Assembly (NCBI GenBank): GCA_023392995.1
Contig: JAEWMZ010000078.1
Coordinates: forward strand, 1 to 19,701
DNA: 19,701 nt
Direction of reading: 5' to 3'
Origin: Bacillota bacterium
Lineage (GTDB): Bacteria > Bacillota > Clostridia > Lachnospirales > Lachnospiraceae
Shown here: positions 13,043 through 19,701 of the stretch, in pieces
Position numbering within the stretch: the first letter of the stretch is position 1
How the letters are laid out: each line of letters starts with the position of its first letter
The notes under the pieces: generated by a model
Database searches by the model: none
What the model was told of the DNA's origin: nothing
Seen by the model: the letters and a program-made list of their open reading frames with translations, nothing else
Position numbers and translations under genes: made by a program

Positions 13043-13999
13043 ATGACATACAATATAGTTCTGACAACGGCAGAAGATATTGTTGGTGTTGTGGATGCTG
13101 TTTTAGCAAAGGATGAAAATAGTAATTTAACTTTTGTCAGTGAATTTGCAGATATCTCTGAAATGCAAGCAAAGAATGCATTGGATATGGCGTTGGAACT
13201 TAATCTTGTGAAGTTTGATGGTGCTGGATATAGTAGTGATTCACTATTAGCACGATTATTAATATCTGCTAGGAATGACCATCATAAGGCTACTATAATG
13301 CGGTTTGTATTGGAACAATATAAACCATTTATCACATTTAAAGCAAGATTTGAATTCTCACAATCTATAGATTTAGCTAGTAAACAAGTCAAACATTTAT
13401 TTACGATGACTTCTAGCTACAAAGATATAAAAAACACACTAACCAATATAGCTACATATGCCAAAGCAATGTTAAGTGATGGGGCAAACCAGTATATTTT
13501 TAATGATGATAGTGTTACATATATTGAAATATTAGATGTTGCATTAAAGTCAAAAGCAAATGATGATTATGCTTTGAGGACGTTACTTGGTGATACTGTA
13601 TATGATTTTGTAGATGAAGAAAAGGTTTATGCACCATTGGCTGACGCTTTCAGTAAAGTACAAAATGAATTAAGTGATGGAAAAACAATAATTTTGTATG
13701 CTGGTAATGCGTTTGAGTCATTTTTAAAACAAATAGCAGACAAACATGGAGTTTCTTTAGTTGGTAAGAGCGGTATTATTCAAAAAAGTACTGCACTTAG
13801 CAGTGTGATTTCAAAAAAACATCGAGGTATGATTGATTATATTGGACAAGTTAGAAATGCAGCAGACCATGGGGCTGATGTGGATGAAAATGGAGGCGTA
13901 TGGGAAATTTCTGAAGAAACATCTAGAGTGTTTCCAACAATTGTAGCAACAATTATTAAAGATATAGTATTGCGAGAAGGTGGATTGTTATATGTATAG
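13043..13999 (+). CDS. HEPN / Abi_C-like protein, predicted RNase effector
   Basis: A 318-residue protein, 15 bp downstream of the winged-helix gene, with CAGGTGAT before the ATG. The N-terminal ~80 residues may be another winged helix (SEFADISEMQAKNALDMALE, followed by a wing). The middle, residues ~90-200, is helical and unrecognised. Residues ~213-315 resemble the abortive-infection C-terminal (Abi_C) HEPN domain: ILYAGNAFESFLKQIADKHG, then V-R271-N-A-A-D-H276-G, then a last helix. R-N-x3-H fits the RX4-6H catalytic motif of HEPN RNases, with the favoured polar residue after Arg. It is the likely effector of the operon: RNA cleavage leading to dormancy or abortive infection. This is inference from family resemblance. 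Confidence 0.65.
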   Translation: MTYNIVLTTAEDIVGVVDAVLAKDENSNLTFVSEFADISEMQAKNALDMALELNLVKFDGAGYSSDSLLARLLISARNDHHKATIMRFVLEQYKPFITFKARFEFSQSIDLASKQVKHLFTMTSSYKDIKNTLTNIATYAKAMLSDGANQYIFNDDSVTYIEILDVALKSKANDDYALRTLLGDTVYDFVDEEKVYAPLADAFSKVQNELSDGKTIILYAGNAFESFLKQIADKHGVSLVGKSGIIQKSTALSSVISKKHRGMIDYIGQVRNAADHGADVDENGGVWEISEETSRVFPTIVATIIKDIVLREGGLLYV

Positions 14000-14445
14000 G
14001 AATATACTTAGAGTAGTTTAATTTCATAAAGTAAATTAATAACCAAATAGCACACCAAAGTCAGCGGGTAATAACACCAAACAGAAACAAATATTGCTGT
14101 AAAGTGTTTTGTGCGCTGATTTTTGTTTGTAAATATTTTCTTCACTTGTTGATTTGTTCCCGAACTCCCCACATGTGGGGACGGTAGTATTGATGTCAAG
14201 AGTAATATAGCGATTGTAATAAGAAGCATGTAAATAAAGTCTTTACGGGGTTTGAGCGTAAAAATCGGATGAGTAATAATCTTGAAAAAATCTGTTCGTG
14301 GAAACAAGTTCAAAGGAATTATTTTGAACGTGAAAGAGCGATTTAGATGTTTTATAAAAAAATCGAGGCTATATGAGCTGATTTAATGTAATACAGGTTT
14401 ACTATAAAGAATTAAGGAACTGTTTTTATCGGGGGTAAAACGTAG
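14000..14445. other. Intergenic region without a convincing gene
   Basis: It contains a perfect 14-bp palindrome CCCCACATGTGGGG (14167-14180) and a small inverted repeat GTTCAAA/TTTGAAC (14308-14329). A 101-codon hydrophobic frame on the minus strand (14008-14313) starts at TTG without a ribosome binding site. I do not accept it as a gene. No clear terminator for the HEPN operon is seen. Confidence 0.5.
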
Positions 14446-15285
14446 ATGAATATTGAAAATTATATTGAATCTCAGTATAGGGAACTTATTATAAGTGGAC
14501 AAATAAATCAGGAAATTGATGATTTGTATGCAGCAATTGATCATCAAAGATTAAGAGAAATATTAACCGGGTTGCATTATAATTATGTTTCTTTATTTAG
14601 AACAATGAATGAACGGTTGCCCACTAATGAAAATGGAGCTCATTTTTGGGCTGATCCTAGTAGACAGTTAATCAATAGCATCGAATTAACCATAGGTTTA
14701 TATAGCGCATTGAAAAACACGAAATATGCTTTTGAAATTGATGATTATTATTTTGACTTAATAAAGAAATGCAGAAATTTTTTGAGTTCAAGTGGGGGGA
14801 GCTTGCTTCCTGCAAATATGGCAAAAGTAGACCTGTACTATACGATGCCAATATTTAAATCGACCTCGACGATAAGTGTCAATAACACAACAAACAACTT
14901 TGCGTTCTCTTTAAAATTAATTGGTGGTGGGTCCTATGCCAATGTCTATAAATATAAAGATTCCTTTTACAATAAGACATTTGTTTTAAAGAGGGCAAAG
15001 AAAGAATTATCAGAAAAAGAAATATTACGTTTTAAACGAGAATTTGAGGAAATGAACGAATTTTCATCTCCGTATATCCTTGAAGTTTATTGCTATAACG
15101 AGGGACAGAATGAGTATGTTATGGAATATATGGATTTCACACTAGATGAATATATTTCCAAGAATAATGCCAGTATTTCTTATCCACAAAGAATGCGTAC
15201 AATTAAAAACCCCAGCCCCACATTCATCCTAGAGTATGAACGCGGGGCTGATCATTTTCACCTAATTATAAGACAAACTAAATAA
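14446..15285 (+). pseudogene. Ser/Thr protein kinase gene, truncated after the N-lobe
   Basis: The N-terminal ~150 residues are an unrecognised helical region. A Hanks-type kinase N-lobe follows: Gly loop G160-G-G-S-Y-A-N-V, Lys182 in F-V-L-K-R, a candidate helix-C Glu in F-K-R-E-F-E-E-M, and the hinge V-M-E-Y-M-D (225-230). The frame then leaves kinase sequence at about residue 253. The final ~26 residues are read from the terminator and 3' end of the convergent protease gene, overlapping its coding end (15262-15285). The HRD and DFG motifs, and so the whole catalytic C-lobe, are absent, so phosphotransfer is not expected. A deletion or element boundary near 15205 best explains it. The start at 14446 has GGGGG 10 bases upstream, a weak site. 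Confidence 0.7.
15202..15250 (-). terminator. Intrinsic terminator of the protease gene
   Basis: Read on the minus strand, CAGCCCC/GGGGCTG (15244-15250 with 15213-15219) encloses a further imperfect stem and is followed by GGGTTTTTAATT. It lies 12 bp past the protease stop codon. The truncated kinase frame runs through it. Confidence 0.75.
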
Positions 15286-17097
15286 ATAATTTGCATCCTC
15301 ACCACTATAATCCACAGGTAGCGAAATCTTAACAATATATCTTCCCGGATTAAGATACTGATAAATATACTGATTTGCGGTAGTCTCATCCTTCAAAGCA
15401 CTATAAATCAATACGCCCGAATCATTATAAATTGAGAAGGAAGTATTTTTCATATCTGCTGCACTGTCCGATTGCATAGCACCGGAAAGGAAGCCGCCCT
15501 CTGTTACCACAAATTGATAGTAATCAGCAGGCTCTGAAGCCTTTATTGTCCCCTTAATACCATAATTGGCATAAGCAGTCTGACTGGTATAAGGATTTTG
15601 GCTTAAGGAAGTGTCTTCATTAATTATATTATTATAAAACCATTGTGACCAATACTCGTCGTAAAGCTTGTGATATTCTGCGACAGTCATCGGGTCATTG
15701 GTATTTATCTTTTGCAGTTCTTTAATACTAATAGCAAAATTGAGGTTTTGTCCTCCCTCATAGTACATCGTGTTAATACCAATTACCTCACCATACTCAT
15801 TTACAAGAGGGCCACCGCTGTTCCCATGGGAAATGGAGGCATCGATCTGAATATAATTTACACCGTCGATAACACGGGAGGGGGTGGATACCATACCCTT
15901 AGTCATGGTACCATTAAGTCCAAAAGGACTTCCTAACGTGTATATGGTCTCTCCGCCTGAAGCCTTCTGTCCTGTTTCAAGGCTAGTGTGTTTGAGCTTT
16001 AGTTCTAATACCGCAAGGTCGATCTTCTTATCAAAACCCAGTATGTTTTTTATCGTATATATTTTCTTGTCACTGGTAGTAACAATAATTTTAGTTGCAC
16101 CTTCAATAACGTGATAGTTTGTTACAATTCGGTCGCCTCCGAGAAAGAAACCGGAACCCTGTACCTCCCCGGAGCTTGTAGTAACGGTTATTTCTACAGT
16201 AGCAGGGATGCATTTACTATAGATTTGTTTCGCTGTAAGGGCTGTTTTTGCGGAGGCTTTTGCAACGGTGAGCTTGATTACTAATCGATCCTTCGTACTG
16301 TCGGAGGTAATGGTAATCGTATCTGTGCCAGCCTTTTGGGGAGTAATGATTAAGGCCTTCTTTGAGCCTGACCAACTTCCCCAGCGATATGCAGCTATAC
16401 CAGAAGCAGCATGCTCCAGGGAGAGCTGCTCATTTTCGGATTCATTGGAACTGTTAATCCAGATCGTAGTTGCTTTATCAATGACCAGATTCGTTGAAAA
16501 GGTTCCAAGGGTATTTGTCCCAATAATAACCTTACAGGCAGCAGTCTTTTTACCTGCCTTGGCATATACAGTAACGGTTCCATTGGTAAGTGCCTTTAGT
16601 TTACCGGTAGATGAGATGCTTGCTACAGTAGTATTTGAAACACTCCAGGTGATCTTTTCTGACATACCATTTGCTTTTGCTGAATATTGATAAGTATCAC
16701 CAACATTAAGGTAATCTGTTTTTTTGGTATAAGAAATATTCGGGTTTTCCACTGTAGCAGTGAATTTTAAGGTATAGCTTTTATTGTTCTGCTTAACTGT
16801 TGCGAGGATGGTTGTTGACCCTTTCGCAACCGGAGATATCAATCCATTCTTGGTAACTTTAGCGATTTTGGGATTACTGCTTTTATATACAATCGTCGCG
16901 TTGCCTGCGAGATTCTTTAGCTGAAGGGTATAGTTATTATAACCAACATAGAGGACTGCTTTATCGACCTTTAGATTAGGGGCTACGGTAGCGGCCTCCG
17001 CATAAGTATAGGGTGATAGATACACCCCGGCAGCTGTACCAAAGACCAGCAGTGTTGCTATCATAAATTGTAGTAGTAATTTTTTTGTTCTAAGCAA
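15262..17097 (-). CDS. Secreted trypsin-like (HtrA/S1C-type) serine protease with BIG2-like domains
   Basis: A 611-residue exported protease. The TTG start at 17097 is preferred because AAGGAGGAG lies five bases upstream; a more distal ATG (17166) adds 23 unlikely residues ahead of the signal peptide. Residues 1-36 are a signal peptide (LRTKKLLLQFMIATLLVFG, ending Y-A-E-A-A). Residues ~38-195 hold two BIG2-like Ig domains (SSNPKIAKVTKNGLISPVAK and the SNTTVASISSTGKLKA repeat). The protease domain spans ~290-480 with the triad His329 (T-N-Y-H), Asp360 (K-I-D-L-A-V) and Ser427 (H-G-N-S-G-G-P). No PDZ domain follows. Residues ~505-611 form a beta-rich PPC-like domain (ADYYQFVVTEGGFLSGAM). It probably degrades or processes proteins at the cell surface. 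Its own promoter is at 17201-17228. Confidence 0.88.
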   Translation of the reverse strand: MLRTKKLLLQFMIATLLVFGTAAGVYLSPYTYAEAATVAPNLKVDKAVLYVGYNNYTLQLKNLAGNATIVYKSSNPKIAKVTKNGLISPVAKGSTTILATVKQNNKSYTLKFTATVENPNISYTKKTDYLNVGDTYQYSAKANGMSEKITWSVSNTTVASISSTGKLKALTNGTVTVYAKAGKKTAACKVIIGTNTLGTFSTNLVIDKATTIWINSSNESENEQLSLEHAASGIAAYRWGSWSGSKKALIITPQKAGTDTITITSDSTKDRLVIKLTVAKASAKTALTAKQIYSKCIPATVEITVTTSSGEVQGSGFFLGGDRIVTNYHVIEGATKIIVTTSDKKIYTIKNILGFDKKIDLAVLELKLKHTSLETGQKASGGETIYTLGSPFGLNGTMTKGMVSTPSRVIDGVNYIQIDASISHGNSGGPLVNEYGEVIGINTMYYEGGQNLNFAISIKELQKINTNDPMTVAEYHKLYDEYWSQWFYNNIINEDTSLSQNPYTSQTAYANYGIKGTIKASEPADYYQFVVTEGGFLSGAMQSDSAADMKNTSFSIYNDSGVLIYSALKDETTANQYIYQYLNPGRYIVKISLPVDYSGEDANYLFSLSYN

Positions 17098-17200
17098 GAT
17101 TTCTCCTCCTTGTTCCGAATAATAAGTGTAAAGCTGATTGAGAAACGCAGAAGCGACGAAGTACAAGGGCTTCTGATCATAAGATCAATGTATAATACCC

Positions 17201-17228
17201 ATTATAGTATAAATACTGTTTGATGCAA
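17201..17228 (-). promoter_or_regulatory. Promoter of the secreted protease gene
   Basis: On the minus strand: TTGCAT (complement of 17223-17228), 16-nt spacer, TATAAT (complement of 17201-17206). The leader to the TTG start would be about 100 nt and includes a short TGATC/GATCA hairpin near 17173-17186. Confidence 0.6.
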
Positions 17229-17387
17229 TAATGAATTCACTGGATAATTGTTAAATATTTGTGAAGAAAGTGGCAGAGTAACTTTGTCACTGATAATATA
17301 CAAAAGCAGGTTATAATGATAGAATAGAAGAAAGAGACCATTTGGCTAGTATCAAAAATCAAAGATGAAGGAGTGTGGTGCAACGAA

Positions 17388-18800
17388 ATGGATGGAATTT
17401 TATTGACGGGTCATGTTAGTTTTATATTGGTTTTTATGGAGGGAATATTATCATTTTTCTCACCTTGCGTCATACCACTAATTCCGGTATATATGGGGTA
17501 TTTGGCAGGAAGCGGCAAGAAGGTAAATGAGGATGGCATAATACAATATGATCGGAGTAAGGTGTTTTTTAATACCGTATTTTTTGCAATCGGAATTTCC
17601 TTTGCTTTCTTTATCCTTGGTATGTCGTTTACGGCTCTTGGCAGCTTTTTCAGCCACAACAAAAATTTATTTACTAAAATAGGCGGTATTCTTATCATAG
17701 TACTGGGTCTATTCCAGCTGGGCATTCTGGAATTGCCTTTTTTACAAAGAGAAAGAAAAATACAGCTTTCACTGGGAGATAAGAAGGTGAATCCTATTCT
17801 GGCGCTTATTATGGGCTTTACCTTTAGTTTTGCCTGGACACCTTGCATTGGGCCAGCATTATCCTCGGTACTTATTATGGCCTCCGGAGCCTCAACAGCA
17901 TTTAAAGGCAATATGCTGGTATTCGTGTATGCGCTCGGGTTCCTGATTCCATTTCTTATATTGGGACTTTTTACATCACAAGCGCTGAATTTCTTAAGAT
18001 CAAAGCAGAAGCTGCTGAAGTATACCATAAAGCTCGGTGGTGTCATTCTGATTCTTATGGGGGTTATGACCTTTACCGGATGGATGAATAGTGTTTCCGG
18101 TTATTTGAATTCCTTTACGTATCAGCAGGAGAATTCGAAGGGCTCGAAAGACGAGGTCATTATAGGTAATAATAACGCCAATCTTCCGGATACTGGTAAT
18201 GACGCTATCGAAGATAAGTCTGGTACAGACAATGAATCAACTGCAGACAATGAAATCAGTGCTAACGATAAAGCAGGTGCAGACCAGGATACTTCTGAGC
18301 AAGACAACAGCGTGACGGAGGAAGGAAAGGACGAGAATTCCACGAAAAAGAAAATTCAAGCCTTTGATTTTACTCTCACGGATCAATATGGAAAGGAACA
18401 TACCCTATCCGATTATAAAGGAAAGGTAGTATTTCTCAACTTCTGGGCAACCTGGTGTCCTCCGTGTAAAAAGGAATTGCCAGATATTGAAGAGCTATAT
18501 GCGGACTATAATCTGAACGAAGGGGATGTGATGTTCCTGGGCATTACGAACCCAACCAGCGCAGATTATCCGAATAATTCCGATGTAAGTAAGGATGAGA
18601 TTATGGAGTTCTTGAAGGATAACGAGTATACCTTCCCTGTACTCTTTGATGAAACCGGTGAGATCTTAAGGGATTATAGTATTTCTGCATTCCCTACCAC
18701 CTTTATGATTGATAAGGAGGGGAATATCTTAGGATATGTTCCGGGAATGATGACAAAGGAGCAGATGCAGGGGATTATTAAACAGACATTAGAGGAATAG
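17388..18800 (+). CDS. CcdA-TlpA fusion: membrane thiol transporter joined to thioredoxin-like domain
   Basis: A 470-residue fusion. Residues 1-~240 are a CcdA/DsbD-type membrane domain with about six helices and the two redox Cys: Cys27 in F-F-S-P-C-V-I-P and Cys153 in F-A-W-T-P-C-I-G. They carry electrons from cytosolic thioredoxin across the membrane. Residues ~247-321 are an acidic, Asp/Asn/Ser-rich linker. Residues ~322-470 are an extracytoplasmic TlpA/ResA-like thioredoxin fold with W-C357-P-P-C360 and the cis-Pro region F-P-T-T-F. The fusion would pass reducing power to an outward-facing thioredoxin, for extracytoplasmic disulfide reduction as in cytochrome c maturation or oxidative-damage repair. 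ATG 17388 fits CcdA alignments; the upstream GTG 17373 overlaps the AAGGAG site (17368-17373). Confidence 0.9.
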   Translation: MDGILLTGHVSFILVFMEGILSFFSPCVIPLIPVYMGYLAGSGKKVNEDGIIQYDRSKVFFNTVFFAIGISFAFFILGMSFTALGSFFSHNKNLFTKIGGILIIVLGLFQLGILELPFLQRERKIQLSLGDKKVNPILALIMGFTFSFAWTPCIGPALSSVLIMASGASTAFKGNMLVFVYALGFLIPFLILGLFTSQALNFLRSKQKLLKYTIKLGGVILILMGVMTFTGWMNSVSGYLNSFTYQQENSKGSKDEVIIGNNNANLPDTGNDAIEDKSGTDNESTADNEISANDKAGADQDTSEQDNSVTEEGKDENSTKKKIQAFDFTLTDQYGKEHTLSDYKGKVVFLNFWATWCPPCKKELPDIEELYADYNLNEGDVMFLGITNPTSADYPNNSDVSKDEIMEFLKDNEYTFPVLFDETGEILRDYSISAFPTTFMIDKEGNILGYVPGMMTKEQMQGIIKQTLEE

Positions 18801-18902
18801 TTAAGTTGATTTTTGTCAAACAGTGGATAAAGACCCCAATAAAGATGTTCTCAAGAATAGAGGGTGTTAGGCCGTAGGATAAAAGTCTTTAATCCAAAGA
18901 AC

Positions 18903-18916
18903 AAAAGCGCTTTCAG
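18903..18916. promoter_or_regulatory. cre-like catabolite element
   Basis: AAAAGCGCTTTCA contains the palindromic AAAGCGCTTT core of CcpA-binding cre sites; only the leading TG of the consensus is replaced by CA. It lies about 12 bp upstream of a predicted -35 box, a position compatible with regulation of the PAS-protein gene. Confidence 0.3.
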
Positions 18917-18928
18917 CCGCAGGAATAG

Positions 18929-18957
18929 TTGATTTCTGGGTTTTGTTATGCTATATT
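18929..18957 (+). promoter_or_regulatory. Promoter of the PAS-domain gene
   Basis: TTGATT (18929-18934), 17-nt spacer, TATATT (18952-18957). Transcription would start near 18964, about 75 nt before the ATG at 19040. Confidence 0.6.
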
Positions 18958-19039
18958 GATTTTAAGCTGTTATATTAAGTAAACAGTAGGAAAAGAATCA
19001 AAAAGGTACGGGATAAACTATAAGTTAGGGGAAAACAAG

Positions 19040-19701
19040 ATGAACCTGATGAAGGATTTGCAAAACAAACCTGCGGTATTACTGACACTTGTGATTATAC
19101 TCATAAGCGTCTGTATTGTTGTTGTGGTTCTTATCATGCTCTATCGGCTTGAGAATGAAAAGAGGGTGACAAGGGCTGCATTAGAATTGAGAAAAATAAC
19201 GAATAGCATTCGGGCGGGGCTGGTTCATTTTGTTCTGGAGGATAATTGCCGAATTCTTTATGCCAGCAATGGTTTTTATGAGGTGCTCGGCTACGACAAG
19301 GCGATTGCGAAGGCGGAGAATAAAATTTATCTTTATGATTTTATTGATCCAAGAGACAAGCTCTTTGCTGGGGATATTGAAAAACAATTAGGGAACGAAA
19401 CGGTTCGTCGCGAGGTGAAAATGTTAACCAAGGATGGTACCCTTCTATACTTTTTAATGAATGGTAATTGCACCACCGGGAAGGATGGTAAACATACGCT
19501 ATCCGTAGTCTTTGTTGATATTAGCGAGATGAAGGGGATGCAGGAATTAATTCTTTTGGAGGGAGAGCGTTATCGTATTGCTACGGAGCTATCCAATGAT
19601 GTATTATTTGAATACCATATCAGAACGGACGAAATGATTCATGCTGATAAATTCGGAGATTTGTTTGGTATCAATCCGGTTATGCCTTACTTCCGGAAGA
19701 A
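19040..19701 (+). CDS. Membrane-anchored PAS-domain signalling protein, 3' end missing
   Basis: The frame is open to the window edge; 220 codons are visible. ATG 19040 has AGGGG about eight bases upstream. Residues 11-35 form one transmembrane helix (PAVLLTLVIILISVCIVVVV). A PAS domain occupies residues ~48-165 (LVHFVLEDNCRILYASNGFY, then E-V-L-G-Y), ending with the PAC-type segment V-V-F-V-D-I-S-E-M. A second PAS begins near residue 178 (YRIATELSNDVLFEYHI). Two PAS domains behind a membrane anchor are most often followed by GGDEF/EAL or histidine-kinase outputs; GGDEF is my guess, but the output domain is outside the window. The promoter and a cre-like site lie upstream. Confidence 0.8.
   Translation, partial: MNLMKDLQNKPAVLLTLVIILISVCIVVVVLIMLYRLENEKRVTRAALELRKITNSIRAGLVHFVLEDNCRILYASNGFYEVLGYDKAIAKAENKIYLYDFIDPRDKLFAGDIEKQLGNETVRREVKMLTKDGTLLYFLMNGNCTTGKDGKHTLSVVFVDISEMKGMQELILLEGERYRIATELSNDVLFEYHIRTDEMIHADKFGDLFGINPVMPYFRK

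Noticed and set aside
14167..14180. CCCCACATGTGGGG resembles the stem of some type I-E CRISPR repeats
   Set aside because: It occurs once only, with no second copy or spacer and no cas genes nearby.
14008..14313. 101-codon hydrophobic frame on the minus strand
   Set aside because: TTG start without a ribosome binding site, overlaps a palindrome, and shows no domain pattern. Most likely a chance frame in AT-rich spacer.

Overview
The window looks like the chromosome of a low-GC, Gram-positive anaerobe. A Lachnospiraceae-type Clostridium is my best inference. It rests on AAGGAG-type ribosome binding sites, TTGNNN-N17-TATNNT promoters, an EcsC-family protein, an exported trypsin-like protease with BIG2-type domains, a CcdA-TlpA fusion and a MetA homoserine acyltransferase. 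No rRNA, tRNA, CRISPR array, integrase or transposase was found.

Layout. Positions 1-8445 are mainly housekeeping or chromosomal genes: the end of a serine beta-lactamase-like hydrolase, a GNAT acetyltransferase, a convergent EcsC-family gene, an exported lysine-rich repeat protein, a small helical protein, an RluF-type pseudouridine synthase with an unusually long repetitive tail, and NAD-dependent DNA ligase (ligA). metA follows at 8766-9671, behind a leader that begins with a perfect 20-bp hairpin. Residue 111 of MetA is Glu, which predicts acetyl-CoA rather than succinyl-CoA as acyl donor.

Positions 9.7-15.2 kb look like an accessory island. It holds, in order, a DUF6061-like small protein, a degenerate 31-bp tandem array, a 40-codon ORF, two hairpins resembling a transfer or replication origin, and six 21-bp iteron-like units lying exactly on a 32-bp grid with one grid position empty. 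A tightly spaced three-gene operon follows: a Fic protein, a DUF5343-like winged-helix protein, and a protein with an Abi_C/HEPN-like C-terminus carrying R-N-A-A-D-H. A dyad surrounds the -10 box in front of this operon. The island ends in a Ser/Thr kinase gene cut off after its N-lobe, exactly where the terminator of the next chromosomal gene begins. I read this as a remnant of a mobilizable or plasmid-like element carrying a probable defence or toxin operon.

From 15.2 kb the chromosome-like genes resume: a secreted trypsin-like protease on the minus strand, a CcdA-TlpA thiol-redox fusion, and the start of a membrane-anchored PAS signalling protein that runs off the right edge. The Fic/winged-helix/HEPN operon and the helically phased repeat array in front of it are the most promising candidates for an undescribed system.
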